A DNA stretch of 64,000 nucleotides, from the NCBI GenBank assembly GCA_965219915.1, contig OZ244794.1:1054001-1118000 (forward strand), given 5' to 3'. Of this stretch, positions 9,056-19,302 are shown in pieces. A program made the translations under genes and the position numbers. The DNA is from Bin80 sp965219915. Lineage in GTDB: Bacteria > Bacteroidota > Rhodothermia > Rhodothermales > Bin80. Each line of letters opens with the position of its first letter. The first letter of the stretch is position 1. The notes beneath the pieces were generated by a model that saw only the letters and a program-made list of their open reading frames with translations, was not told the origin of the DNA and did not search any database.

Positions 9056-10501
9056 TTGGTTGTTGACCGCAGCCAAGATGTTCTGGACGATAGCGGCCGC
9101 GGTATGGTTACCGTGCGTGATCTGGAGGGCTCGGTGCAGTACCGGATCGGACCACACGAGCATATTCCGCTATGGGGGACCATTTTCATGCAGGGGATCC
9201 GCTTCGACGCGCAAGGCAATCTTTACCTGGCCGGCACGTACAATGACACGCTTTACTTTTCGCCGGATGTGGTTCTGGCTCCATCCAGAAGTTTCCACCA
9301 CCATACATGGGATGTATTTGTGGCCAGCTACGCGCCGGACGGCATAGTACGCTGGGCACACCAGGTAGAAGGCGGCACGGGCGACCTGTGGATTTCGAAC
9401 GGGCGGTTTGGCAGGGCGGCCTTTGACGTGGATGCAGCAGGCAATGTGGTGCTTGGGGCCGTCGCCGATGGCATACCGCCTCCTGCATTCAGCGCTGCGG
9501 AAGACGGCGCCGTGCTGGCGCATTACAGCAGCAGCGACGGCGCGCTGCAACGCATTCAAACGCTGAACGATCTGGGAATCTCCTACATCCCTTCATTCAG
9601 TACGCTGCGGAATCATATGGGGCCGATTTACCGCGGCTTTGCGGGCGATTACGTGGCGACTCCGAAAAGCATTCGTCTTGACAGGAGCGGGAATATGTAC
9701 GCGCTCTGGCGCAAGACGACAGCTGAGGCCGCCCTATTCAATTCGCTGACGGTTGGCGATACGACGCTGCACCGCCGGGAGGAGGCCCATATTTATGCGC
9801 TGACGAAGTTTGATGTGCAGGGAACATTGTTGTGGGCCCGGAGGCTGGACAGCCATTATGTGTTGTCTTCGGCCGGTATGAAGGTCGCAGAGAATGGCCA
9901 CGTATATGTGGGGGGATTATTCCGGGGGCGTTACGCCGAGTTCGAGGGAGTGCGGTTGACGCAGGAAGAAGCCGAGGGTCTCGACGGCTTCGTGGCGCAC
10001 TACGACGAAAGCGGCCATCTCGTGCGGGCGCTCCATCTGGAGACCACCGGAGACACGGGGGATTATATTAAAACGCTGGCGATAGGGGCTTCGGGAGACG
10101 TATATGTAAGCGGCAGCTTCGGGGCCGATCAGGCGATTCTGGGCGCGGATACGCTGTACGCCCGGGGCAAAGGCAACCTGTTCATCGCCAAATACGGTGC
10201 CACGCCCCTGTCGTCAGAGCCCTCGGTTGAAGTCCCCTCCGAAGAGATCAAGGTAGCGAATTATCCCAATCCGTTCCGCCAACGGGTGACCATCGAGTAC
10301 CGCGCGCCGGCGCCGGGGCATGTCCGGCTGACGCTGTACGACATGCTTGGACGCGAGCTGGCCGTGCTTGTGGACGAACGGCAAAGCGCCGGATCGCACT
10401 TCGCAAAGCTGGATGCGTCCAGTTGGCCGGGCGGCGTATACCTGTACCGCCTCGAGGCTGGCAATCGGGTCGCAACGGGTCGGCTGGTGCGTCACAAATA
10501 A
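9056..10501 (+). pseudogene. 5'-truncated copy of a T9SS-secreted beta-propeller-like protein
   Basis: This is a second, very similar copy of the gene at 10960-12816, but homology begins only near 9103 (from MVTVRDLEGS). The signal peptide and first 150 or so residues are missing and replaced by unrelated sequence. The frame then runs intact through repeats such as FVASYAPDG..RWAHQVEGG to a full type IX sorting domain (NYPNPFRQR, YDMLGRELAVLVDE, GVYLYRLEAG). Without a signal peptide the product should not reach the type IX machinery. It is probably a dead product of tandem duplication, useful as a recombination donor. The TTG at 9056 is only the first possible start. Confidence 0.75.
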
Positions 10502-10929
10502 ATTGCGGCCCCAGCTTCTGCCCAGCGAGATCTACCACGCCGAACACCGATGCGCTGCGGACGGTGTCCGCGCCAGCCGCTTATTCCGCAAGCCAGAGCC
10601 AGAGTAAACTCCGAGCGTCAAGTCTGGTTGTACCGGAAGCGCTCCAGACCGATGAGCCGGTAACGTTTGCAACGGAGCTGCGCGGCGTGTATCCGAATCC
10701 GTTCAATCCTGTAACCACCGTATCGTATGCGCTGAAGGAAGAGGATTAGGTGAGCCTGGTTGTCTATAACGTGCTGGGCCAAAGAGTCGCGGTGCTGGTG
10801 GATGGCGTACAGGCAGCAGGAGAACACACCATTGCTCTCGATGGGAACCGGCTGCCCAGCGGGCCGTATTTTTTGCGTATGGAAACGTCGGCCTATCGGC
10901 AAACCCGCATGATGATGCTGGCCAAGTAG
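10423..10929 (+). pseudogene. Remnant of another T9SS protein: C-terminal sorting domain only
   Basis: From about 10600 the frame encodes a sorting domain of a different subtype (YPNPFNPVTTVSYALKEE), interrupted by an in-frame TAG at 10747, then VSLVVYNVLGQRVAVLVDG and PSGPYFLRME up to a TAG at 10927. The upstream part of the gene is gone. It is wedged between the two copies of the duplicated gene, so duplication probably brought them together around it. Confidence 0.75.
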
Positions 10930-10959
10930 GCACAGGACCACCAGTTGCCCCCTACATTG

Positions 10960-12816
10960 ATGCAATCACAGCGATCAAGCCTGCTGATACCGGGATTGGT
11001 TGTACTGCTGCTGGTGCACGCACCGGCGGAAGCGCAGTCCTTTGGACCGGCGATGTGGATCCGGCAGGCCTGGATCGCAGGGGACGACTTCATTCCCATG
11101 GATATCGCCATTGGCCCGCACGAAGAAGTCTTTGTGACCGGCCTGCTGAGCAGGGGAAGAGATGCCTGGTTTGAGGCTTCGGCGGATTCAGCAGACATCC
11201 GCATGCTGGACACGCCACTCGGTGGTGCCGGGTTTCTGGTTCGATACGATGGTGGGACAGGACGTTTGGGATTCGTGCAGCCAGGAAGCGTGCTCCCTGT
11301 TGAGCCCCCGTCCATTGCCAGTGATTACAGCACCGGCCACGCCGTTGCCGTGGTTGATGGTCGTCTGTTCCATGGCGAAGGTCTCGGACGAAATGTGGGT
11401 TACCGGACGGGCTCGGGCATGGTTACCGTGCGTGATCTGGAGGGCTCGGTACAGTACCGGATCGGACCACGCGAGTATAGGCCTCTAGCGTGGACCATTT
11501 TCATGCAGGGGATCCGCTTCGACGCGCAGGGCAATCTCTATTTGGCTGGCACGTACAATGACACGCTTTACTTTTCGCCGGATGTAGTTTTGGCTCCGTC
11601 CAGAAGTTTCCACCACCATACATGGGATGTATTTGTGGCCAGCTACGCGCCGGACGGCATGGTACGCTGGGCACACCAGGTAGAAGGCGGCACGGGCGAC
11701 CTGTGGATTTCGAACGGGCGGTTCGGCAGGGCGGCCTTTGACGTGGATGCAGCAGGCAATGTGGTGCTCGGGGCCGTCGCCGATGGCGAACTACCTCCTT
11801 CTTTAAGCGCTGCGGAAGACGGCGTCGTGCTGGCGCATTACGGCAGCAGCGACGGCGCGCTGCCACGCATTCAAACGCTGAACGATCTGGGGATCTCCTA
11901 CATCCCTTCATTCAGCACGCTGCGTAATCATATGGGGCCGATTTACCGCGCCTTTGCGGGCGATTACGTGGCGACTCCGGAAAGCATTCGTCTTGACAAG
12001 AGCGGTAATGAGTACGTTTTGTGGCGCAAAACGACAGCTGATGTCGCCTTATTAAATTCGCTGACGGTTGGCGATACGACGCTGCATCGCAGGCAGGAGG
12101 CCTATATTTATGCGCTGACGAAGTTTGACGCGCAAGGGACGTTTTTGTGGGCCCGGAGGCTGGACAACCATTATGTGTTGTATCCGGGCGGCATGGAGGT
12201 TGCAGAGAATGGCCACGCATATGTGTGGGGAAATTTCTGGGGGCGTTACGTCGAGTTTGAGGGAGTTCGATTGACGCAGGACGAAGCCGAGGGGTATGAC
12301 GGCTTCGTGGCGCACTACGACGAAAGCGGCCATCTTGTGCGGGCGCTCCACCTGGAGACCACCGGAGACGGTGAACACTTTATTGAAGCGTTGGGATTGG
12401 GGGCATCAGGAGACGTATATGTAGGCGGCAGATTCAGGGCCGATCAGGTGATTCTGGGTGCGGATACGCTGTACGCCCGGGGCGAAGGCAACCTGTTCAT
12501 CGCCAAATACGGCGCCACATCCCTGTCGTCGGAGCCCTCGGATGAAGTCCCCTCCGGGGAGATCAAGGTTTCGAACTATCCCAATCCGTTCCGCCAAAGG
12601 GCGACCATCGAGTACCGCGTGCCGGTGCCGGGCCATGTCCGGCTGACGGTATACGACGTGCTTGGACGCGAGCTGGCCGTGCTCGTGGACGAACGGCAAA
12701 GCGCCGGATCGCACTCAGCAAATCTGAACGCGTCCAGTTGGCCGAGCGGCGTATACCTGTACCGCCTGGAGGTCGGCAATCAGGTTGCCACGGGCCGGCT
12801 GGTGCGCCGGAAATAA
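10960..12816 (+). CDS. T9SS-secreted beta-propeller (SBBP-like) protein
   Basis: A 618-residue exported protein. The ATG at 10960 gives a good signal peptide (MQSQRSSLLIPGLVVLLLVH, cleavage near AEAQ); a TTG 15 bases upstream is less likely. The middle consists of repeats of the form 'ALTKFDAQGTFLWARR..' and 'GFVAHYDESGHLVRALHL', typical of SBBP/beta-propeller repeat proteins of this phylum. The last 85 residues are a type IX sorting domain (NYPNPFRQRATIEYRVP, YDVLGRELAVLVDE, GVYLYRLEVG, ending LVRRK). It is expected to cross the outer membrane and stay on or leave the surface. A 5'-truncated copy lies directly upstream. Confidence 0.85.
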   Translation: MQSQRSSLLIPGLVVLLLVHAPAEAQSFGPAMWIRQAWIAGDDFIPMDIAIGPHEEVFVTGLLSRGRDAWFEASADSADIRMLDTPLGGAGFLVRYDGGTGRLGFVQPGSVLPVEPPSIASDYSTGHAVAVVDGRLFHGEGLGRNVGYRTGSGMVTVRDLEGSVQYRIGPREYRPLAWTIFMQGIRFDAQGNLYLAGTYNDTLYFSPDVVLAPSRSFHHHTWDVFVASYAPDGMVRWAHQVEGGTGDLWISNGRFGRAAFDVDAAGNVVLGAVADGELPPSLSAAEDGVVLAHYGSSDGALPRIQTLNDLGISYIPSFSTLRNHMGPIYRAFAGDYVATPESIRLDKSGNEYVLWRKTTADVALLNSLTVGDTTLHRRQEAYIYALTKFDAQGTFLWARRLDNHYVLYPGGMEVAENGHAYVWGNFWGRYVEFEGVRLTQDEAEGYDGFVAHYDESGHLVRALHLETTGDGEHFIEALGLGASGDVYVGGRFRADQVILGADTLYARGEGNLFIAKYGATSLSSEPSDEVPSGEIKVSNYPNPFRQRATIEYRVPVPGHVRLTVYDVLGRELAVLVDERQSAGSHSANLNASSWPSGVYLYRLEVGNQVATGRLVRRK

Positions 12817-12916
12817 GTTGCGGCCCGGCGATATCTACCGCACCGAGCGCTCCCAAAACAGTAAAAGCACGGGAGGCACAAGGCAGTAATCATGCCTGGC
12901 GCCGCGTATGAGCGGG

Positions 12917-13520
12917 CTACCGCACCTGAGACCACTTGCTCTCTATTGAACTGACGACGCCTTCAAAGAAACGGCCGGCACTTAGACGCCCATGCAGTAA
13001 CGCGAATTTCTCGTCCGACACCTCTGGTAGGTCCTGGCGTGTGCATTGACGAAGAATCTCGCCTTTGTAGTCCGACAGCTTGAAAATAGACAGGCACTGC
13101 ACATCTGGCACATGGTGCTGGTTGTGGTCGTAGGACAGGTCTCTGTACAGATGTATCGTGGCGTCGGTGATCTTCTCCACGCGCAGTCCAGCTTTCCCGG
13201 GGGCGGGGGTTGGCTGTGTGCGCACCATGAAGTGCGCAAATACGATGTCGCCGCTCCGCAAGTTGGCGGTCTCTCCCAACTGTGACTCGAAGTAGTTATG
13301 CTTGTTCTTCCCGTAGTTGGTGATCGGGAACTTGACGCTGACCACCCCCAACACTCTGTAATCTCGTAGAATGGCCACATCCACCTTTTTGCGGTAGTAC
13401 TTCCCGTCCACGCGGGTCTCCCGCTGCTTCGGGCGGTCCTGTTCCTCTTCTTACTGTACTCGGTTCTTTGGGTTTTGGCGGTGGCGGAGTTGGTGATATG
13501 GGCAATCCTTTCTTTGGCAT
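12917..13520 (-). pseudogene. Nuclease-like protein broken by a frameshift
   Basis: Reading from the ATG at 13520, the first 23 codons are proline-rich (MPKKGLPISPTPPPPKPKEP). The frame then must shift by one base near 13445 to continue as EEEQDRPKQRETRVDGKYYR to the stop at 12917. The second part has a strand-rich core, VDVAILRDYRVLGVVSVKFP, followed by NYGKNKHNYFES and GETANLRSGD. The D...SVK spacing is compatible with a restriction-nuclease fold, and similar small nucleases occur in R-M loci, but I cannot name the family. The single shift suggests a recent inactivation. Confidence 0.5.
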
Positions 13521-13621
13521 CTCGGTAGTTTGTAAGGGTCTAGGTTAGAGTTATGCCCGACAGAGATCGGGTCGTGCATCATTTTGATGCTTGTCCTGAA
13601 TGATTCAACGCATTCCTAGAC

Positions 13622-13870
13622 TTACGCTTGGGGCCGGGATTTCGGCTTTGGCTTTTCGCCTTTCAGGGTGCTCAGCATCGCTTCGCGCATCGTCATCCGG
13701 CCGTAGCGCGGGTTCGCTACCGGCTTGTCCAGTATCGTGTAAGCCTCTGAACGTTTTTTGCTCGGACGGGGCGTGGAGTGTTTTTGTTTGGTCATTCGGC
13801 TTATAATGAGTTCTGTAAGCTCGCTTGCCTGATCACAAGTTAATCTCTTCTTCCGCAACAGTCGAGCCAC
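13622..13870 (-). CDS. Small basic hypothetical protein
   Basis: 82 residues, rich in Lys/Arg and without membrane segment or signal peptide (starts MARLLRKKRLTCDQ, ends in KGEKPKPKSRPQA). I do not recognise it. It might be a DNA- or RNA-binding accessory or a gene fragment. 13521-13621 and 13871-14073 hold nothing obvious. Confidence 0.4.
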   Translation of the reverse strand: MARLLRKKRLTCDQASELTELIISRMTKQKHSTPRPSKKRSEAYTILDKPVANPRYGRMTMREAMLSTLKGEKPKPKSRPQA

Positions 13871-14073
13871 GCGTGTATATTGGAGTTGGCCTGCTTACTC
13901 AGCCATTAGGATGAGGTTGAGGTGCTACGCGGGCAGGGTAGTTCATTGCTATCAAACCCCTCCGGGCGGTTAGTGTTGTGATGTGTCTCCTTCATGATAC
14001 GCATATCACACGTATACGTTATGACTTTTGTTGTAATTTACTAGCATGAATCGGTTACGATCGTTCTGTTTCC

Positions 14074-15471
14074 ATGCTTAAACCGCCTATGCCCCGCATA
14101 TTTCTTTTGATACTGGGCGTCCTTTTATCCGCTTCTATTTGCCTTGCACAGGGAGGTGATTCGAGTAATACTCGGATTGTTTACCAGCATGAGAATGATG
14201 CCGTCGCGGTCACGTTTTCTTCGGATGGTTCATTTCTGGCAGCGGTTGTAGAAGAGTCCCAGCGTGCTTCTATTACGTGGTATATCAGAATTTGGGATAT
14301 GAATACGATGCAAATTGTGAGGTCTTATGAGCGACATTTGGCATCAGGTGTAGCTTTTTCTCCAAATGATTCACTGATTGCTTTCGAATATGATCGAAGA
14401 GTTGCGGTGCATGACTGGCGATCAAATTCAGAGACACCAATAGCCGAATTCAGAGTCTTTCCTGTGATCTGGCACGTTGAATTCTCAAATGACGGAAAGT
14501 ATTTACTTGGATCGAATGCACGGCCGAACGCTACTGTATATGTGTGGGATACCGCCACATGGACAGAACTTCGCCAGATTAACGTCGGAGCAGAATTGCC
14601 TGTAGGAGGTATTCATGGAGAGGCTTTTACTATATCACCTGATGGACGGTATTTTGCTTCCGCTACCGATGGGAGTACGCTCCCCATCTACGAGATAGAG
14701 ACTGGTAATCTTGTTTGCTCGGTTGATCTTCCTGTAAAGGATAATTCGAGCAGAGGAACCAGAACAGCATCAGTAGATTACTCGCCTGATGGGACTCAGA
14801 TTGCGATAGTAACAGGTGATATTCCGGATTTTCGACTTCATTTTGATTATGACTGGATTAGATTTATTGATGTCAATGCCTGTATTGTGAAAGCAGAGAT
14901 CGAGTATCCTGTGGAACGCGTCCATCTAAGCAGAGTGAGATTCATAGACAGCGACCGGATCATTGTGGGTAGCAGTACGTCATCTGCACGTACCCGGACA
15001 GAGAGTATAACAATCTGGGATATTCATGAAAGAAAAATCATAGAGAGGCTTGATCATCCAGAAACTAGGTGGATTGAAGACCTAGATGTTTCTTCCGATA
15101 GCAGACACTTTGCATCGGTGGTTACCAGAAATGATCCTGGCTTGGCTGTCTGGGAGATCCCCCTGATCGTCCGTGCCAGTACTTCAGAGATCCCTACTAC
15201 TACGAAATTCACGATCTCGAATTATCCAAATCCGGTAGCTGACTGGACCACATTTGTGATTGACGCTCCGCCCTCTGCCAAAGCAAGCCTTCAAGTATTT
15301 GATCCGCTTGGCAGGGAAGTCTTGTCAAGGCCGGAGACGTTAATAACATCTTTTCAACAGGAGATGCGAATAGACAATATCAGTCTGGCGGCGGGCGTGT
15401 ACATATATCAGATAACCGTTCGGTCCCCAGAGAAGCCTCTGATCTACAGGGGGCAGCTTGTCAAGCAGTGA
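14074..15471 (+). CDS. WD40-like beta-propeller protein with T9SS sorting domain
   Basis: 465 residues: a signal peptide (PRIFLLILGVLLSASICLA), then WD40-like blades with repeated hallmarks such as 'VTFSSDGSFLAAVVEE', 'VAFSPNDSLIAFE', 'VEFSNDGKYLLGS', 'VDYSPDGTQIAIV' and IWD endings. The C-terminal sorting domain has diverged (NYPNPVADWTTFVID, FDPLGREVL, AGVYIYQI). It is a predicted surface or secreted binding protein. The coding sequence is clearly more AT-rich than its neighbours, pointing to acquisition from another lineage. It stands alone, with debris on both sides. Confidence 0.8.
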   Translation: MLKPPMPRIFLLILGVLLSASICLAQGGDSSNTRIVYQHENDAVAVTFSSDGSFLAAVVEESQRASITWYIRIWDMNTMQIVRSYERHLASGVAFSPNDSLIAFEYDRRVAVHDWRSNSETPIAEFRVFPVIWHVEFSNDGKYLLGSNARPNATVYVWDTATWTELRQINVGAELPVGGIHGEAFTISPDGRYFASATDGSTLPIYEIETGNLVCSVDLPVKDNSSRGTRTASVDYSPDGTQIAIVTGDIPDFRLHFDYDWIRFIDVNACIVKAEIEYPVERVHLSRVRFIDSDRIIVGSSTSSARTRTESITIWDIHERKIIERLDHPETRWIEDLDVSSDSRHFASVVTRNDPGLAVWEIPLIVRASTSEIPTTTKFTISNYPNPVADWTTFVIDAPPSAKASLQVFDPLGREVLSRPETLITSFQQEMRIDNISLAAGVYIYQITVRSPEKPLIYRGQLVKQ

Positions 15472-15558
15472 GACCCTCAGATCGACCTAAATACAAAGGG
15501 TTCTACCGCAATTCGTGTGGAATGATTAGTTTTCGAATCCACCGAATCTACACATTTC

Positions 15559-15885
15559 ATGGAACCAGTTCCAGATTCTGCGGTGCGTCACAGCTTACAA
15601 TTAGGGAGTGATTGGAAGATTGATCGGCTGCTTCTGGATGCGGAGGCTGAACGGATAGACATCTACATTTCCCATTCGGGTCGTCCGTTGGTCTGCCCGA
15701 AGACGGGAGAGGCGGGGACGTTGTATGACCACCGTAAGGAGCGGTCTTGGCGGCACCTGGACTGGTTTCAGTTTCGATGTTTTGTCCACTGCCGGGTACC
15801 TCGGGGCAAGTCTTCCGCGGGGGTGAACACGATCCAGGTTCCCTGGTCGAGTGCTTCGCAGCGCTATACGGAGGCTTTTCATTGA
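15559..15885 (+). pseudogene. ISL3-family transposase, N-terminal remnant
   Basis: About 105 residues of the N-terminal zinc-binding region: VCPKTGEAGTLYDHR, RSWRHLDWFQF, CRVPRG..., VPWSSASQRYTEAF. This matches the start of ISL3 transposases. The catalytic domain is absent; the frame stops at 15885, where a methyltransferase remnant on the other strand begins. The insertion probably destroyed that methyltransferase gene. Confidence 0.7.
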
Positions 15886-15996
15886 TCCCTTAAACAAGGG
15901 CACCAACATATAATCCACTACCCAGGCAGGTGTGTATACTTTGCCGAATGTTTTAATAACGTCCATGACGCGATCAGGTCTGTTTACGGGATTCAT
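15886..15996 (-). pseudogene. N-terminal stump of an adenine methyltransferase
   Basis: About 36 codons from an ATG at 15996 encode FGKVYTPAWVVDYML, the same motif X seen in the methyltransferase at the left edge (FGRVYTPRWVVDHML). The ATG overlaps the stop of the N4-cytosine methyltransferase gene (ATGA), so this was once the third gene of the nuclease-methyltransferase operon. The remainder is replaced by the ISL3 remnant. Confidence 0.7.
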
Positions 15997-16988
15997 CCCT
16001 GGATACCATGAAACGGCAACTCAAGGTAAAGGTCAACAATCTCACCTGAATCAAGGCGCTTCATCGCTTGACGTACCTCGCTGTCGCTCCAGTCATCCAT
16101 GAAGCGCACGGCTGAAAGGGCCGCGTACTCACGGTTGAGCTCCATGCTTATCCAACGACGACCGAGTGTCTCAGCGACTTGACCCGTGGTATTGGACCCA
16201 GAGAAGATGTCTAAGACGACATCCTCGGGATCGGTGAGGAACTGAATAAAGAAGCGGGGCAGGGCACTGGGAAACCTCGCAGGGTGTCTTTTTCGTTCCA
16301 TCATCTTACATCGCCTCAGATAGCCTGAGTTACTTTCCGTGTTCGGAATCTGTAGGAGGTTGGAGGGGATGGCACCGCCGTTGTCCTTGCCGAACGCCTT
16401 GGCGATGTTGTGCCCAGAGGGTCGTGATTTGGGGCGGTAGTACTTCTCGGGATCCTTGAGCAACGCCTTCATACGATCAGAATATGGCACCAGGACACGA
16501 GTAACATCCGCCTTAGGCTCAGTCGTACGGGAAAACCACCAAACTGTGTTGACAGAGTCCTTGGCGCGGATCTTCCGCTTGTTGACCCATTCAATGGGCG
16601 ATGGCAGCTTCGACGGATTGAACCAGAAAAATTCTTCTGCCAACTCGTAGCCGAGGCGATCACAAAAGTCCACAAGAACGCGGTAATTGTAGAGCGAGCG
16701 CACCGGCTTCCCGCGCTTATAGGCTCCGCCGAGGTCGAGAACAAAACTGCCACTGTCCTTCAGCACGCGGTACGCGGCTTCTCCAAACCTCCCCAACCAC
16801 TCGACATACTGATCTTGTTGCTTGTTGCCATATGTCTTCTGTCGTAATAGTGCAAAGGGCGGGCTCGTCAGGATCAAGTCCACGGATTGGTTCGGCAGAT
16901 GCGCGAGCAACTCTACGCTGTCCCCGCACAACTGGAGACCGTGCGGCGTTCGATATACCTGTTTATCGCTTGGGAAGTCTAGATTCAT
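15993..16988 (-). CDS. Site-specific DNA methyltransferase, probably N4-cytosine
   Basis: 331 residues. The catalytic motif IV comes first, TSPPF at 41-45 (the SPPF form favours N4-cytosine), and the SAM-binding motif lies at the C-terminal end near residue 254 (DIFSGSNTTGQVAETLG, RRWISMELN). This permuted order is the beta class. I chose the ATG at 16988 because it overlaps the TGA of the upstream nuclease gene (ATGA). It should protect the site cut by that nuclease. Confidence 0.88.
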   Translation of the reverse strand: MNLDFPSDKQVYRTPHGLQLCGDSVELLAHLPNQSVDLILTSPPFALLRQKTYGNKQQDQYVEWLGRFGEAAYRVLKDSGSFVLDLGGAYKRGKPVRSLYNYRVLVDFCDRLGYELAEEFFWFNPSKLPSPIEWVNKRKIRAKDSVNTVWWFSRTTEPKADVTRVLVPYSDRMKALLKDPEKYYRPKSRPSGHNIAKAFGKDNGGAIPSNLLQIPNTESNSGYLRRCKMMERKRHPARFPSALPRFFIQFLTDPEDVVLDIFSGSNTTGQVAETLGRRWISMELNREYAALSAVRFMDDWSDSEVRQAMKRLDSGEIVDLYLELPFHGIQG

Positions 16989-18535
16989 CGTACACCAGTA
17001 GTTTCTGAGAGAATTGCATTCGGCTGTAGTTCCCACCGCCGCGCTATCCAGCTCTCAACGAAGGACCACAGCAGCGTAATCGCGTAGTGGAGTTCGGGGG
17101 CTGACTCTTGCAAATCCGCAACAGCACCCACGAGTCGCTCTCTCGGCAGGTGACCAGCTAACCAAACGGCCCAGATGGAGGGTGCATCCCCGGCAAGTTG
17201 TGTCGTGAGCTCTCGAATAGTTTCATCTGAGAGTGCGTCGTGCTGGCGCAGCGCCTCGGCACATCCTGCTGCTATCGCTGGTTCCATTTCCTGTAATCCT
17301 GCAAGGAGTACCGGGATGGCGTCTGAGTTCAGGCTGACGATGCCCTCAAGGGCCTCTTCACGGAGGTTCCGGTCTACATCTCCAAACGCTCTCACGAGGC
17401 GTAAGCACCCCTCTGAACCACCGATGCGACTCAAGCACCAAGCCGCCGCGCTACGTAAGAAGTACGGATGTTGCCCATCGTCCAGGATCGCGCTCAGCAT
17501 CCTGATGCATTCATCTGTACCGGCTTCCCCCAGGGAAATCACTGTCTCCAGTCGAATCTGCTGATCTGGGTTTGCCAAGTATGGTGCGAAGATGTGCCCC
17601 GCACTCTCGCCACGGACGGCGACAAGATAAGCTGCCGCCTCCAACCGGATGTAGATGTCCTCTTCCTGGTCGCCCTCCAGACTCGCTATATCCGTCCCAA
17701 CAGAGTCATTCCGCTGTAGCCTTGCCAACTTCACTCCAGTGAACCGCTGGGTTCGCTCACGGGAATCAAGAAGCTGCGAAAGATGATCCTCGGGGACTAC
17801 GCCCGGACAACGCAGATCGCAGTCCTCCTCTGGCCTGACCTTCGACGCCAGGATCTGATGGAGTGCGATTTCTTCGCCCGGGGCTACGATGATTCCGAGC
17901 TCTTCGGGAACCGTGCGGGTGTGGCGATGACCGTCTCTACTTCGCACGGTCGTGACCCTTTGGCCCGCGATTGATTCTACGACGCCGTCTCGGCTGGAGA
18001 ACCAGGCCTTCCATTTGACGCTGGTTTCCGATCCTTCGGTCACCCCCTTTGTTGTCTTGCCGTCCGGGGTCACTGCTCTAAATTGGGCAACGCGCACGTA
18101 GTTCACCTTCCCTTTGGGATACCACCGTATCCAGTTGCGCTCGTGCCAATAGGACACCGGTTCATGGAGCCGACCGGTGCTCCACCGTTCATCTTCGTCT
18201 GCCTTGCACACAGGGAAGGCGATTATGTCGGCGTTCACCATACCGAAATCCCACGCCCGCTCATGGTCCGAGGAGCTATGGGACATCGACAAGTCGGGCT
18301 TCGTTTTCGCACGGCTCTCGATGCGAAGTCCGCACACTTGGCAAACGAGGTCTGGAATGCGGACGCGCTTGCGCTTGACATCCTTCCAGAGTTTAATATC
18401 CATCGCGCCCCGTTCTAGTTCGACGACATGGTGCCCCAGCCGTTCCAGATCGTGCGCCACATGTCTGCAGCCCACCGCGCCGAGAGCAATCTTCCGAAAG
18501 AAGCTGGAATCCGGCTTGAGCGCAAGAGGTGGCAT
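16985..18535 (-). CDS. HEAT-repeat restriction-endonuclease-like protein
   Basis: 516 residues. The N-terminal part has a nuclease-like core, RIPDLVCQVCGLRIESRAK at 59-77, with Asp62, a CxxC pair, Glu73 and Lys77, then MSHSSSDHERAWDFG. Residues about 290-480 form HEAT-type helical repeats ('EDIYIRLEAAAYLVAVRG', 'QIRLETVISLGEAGTDE', 'LREEALEGIVSLNSDAI'). Such HEAT-tailed nucleases occur with methyltransferases in type II loci; the repeats may bind DNA. It is the first gene of a coupled operon with the N4-cytosine methyltransferase. The ExxxK spacing is a variant of ExK, so the catalytic assignment is tentative. Confidence 0.65.
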   Translation of the reverse strand: MPPLALKPDSSFFRKIALGAVGCRHVAHDLERLGHHVVELERGAMDIKLWKDVKRKRVRIPDLVCQVCGLRIESRAKTKPDLSMSHSSSDHERAWDFGMVNADIIAFPVCKADEDERWSTGRLHEPVSYWHERNWIRWYPKGKVNYVRVAQFRAVTPDGKTTKGVTEGSETSVKWKAWFSSRDGVVESIAGQRVTTVRSRDGHRHTRTVPEELGIIVAPGEEIALHQILASKVRPEEDCDLRCPGVVPEDHLSQLLDSRERTQRFTGVKLARLQRNDSVGTDIASLEGDQEEDIYIRLEAAAYLVAVRGESAGHIFAPYLANPDQQIRLETVISLGEAGTDECIRMLSAILDDGQHPYFLRSAAAWCLSRIGGSEGCLRLVRAFGDVDRNLREEALEGIVSLNSDAIPVLLAGLQEMEPAIAAGCAEALRQHDALSDETIRELTTQLAGDAPSIWAVWLAGHLPRERLVGAVADLQESAPELHYAITLLWSFVESWIARRWELQPNAILSETTGVR

Positions 18536-19302
18536 GATGTGTCAGAAGACTTTCGGTAATAAAGTTCCCTCTTGTTCGCTCTCAGTCACTTTGGGCACGG
18601 ATCGGGGGACAGGGCCTAATTAGGTCTCGCGCTTTCAGTTTGGTTACTGCGGTGGCCCGTGTATCCGTTCACGTTGCATGCATCCCCGCGCATTCCTTAA
18701 CATCCGATGCAGTCATTGGTCGCAGTCACGCGGCATCGCGGTTCCATTCCGCTCCACGGTTATTTGTGCTTTCCTCATCAGCCTCTTTGTGCTATTGTTC
18801 CTTTATACCAATATACGGATATATTGCCGCAACGTTGTCTATCTGGCGCGGGATCGCCGCGTCTTATGTCGCCAAAATCGCGGGGGATCGCATTCCAAGG
18901 CGCTCAACTAAACGTGATGCTTCTCAAACCAACACTAACGCGGGTTTTTATTTTTGGGAATTATATCGCAAAGTAACAATTCTTAGTTCCTTCTTTTCTC
19001 TCTTGATTTTCTGCAAAGCTCTCTGTAGCATTGTCTGCAGTATCCACACCACAAAAATCATAGCGTAATCGTATAACTCCCAAATTAGATGCACCCAATA
19101 CTGGGGAATCCCCCTTGTTGTGTGCCACTCCCACTTCCTCGGAGCACAGTACCTTGCACTTTTCATCAGATCTGAACGTTGCCCAAACTCCACTGCTTCA
19201 TTACATATCGGAACAATTAAATCCAGAAACTAGTCTAATTGACTGCGCAGCATGGATTCTACCTCAGGCTCCATCCTCATCCGCAACGGTTAGTAAGTCT
19301 GG
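18536..19302. other. Long gap without a recognisable gene
   Basis: I find no convincing gene, RNA or repeat here. The short frames present have no coding character I trust. The leftmost part must carry the promoter of the minus-strand nuclease-methyltransferase operon. Confidence 0.5.
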
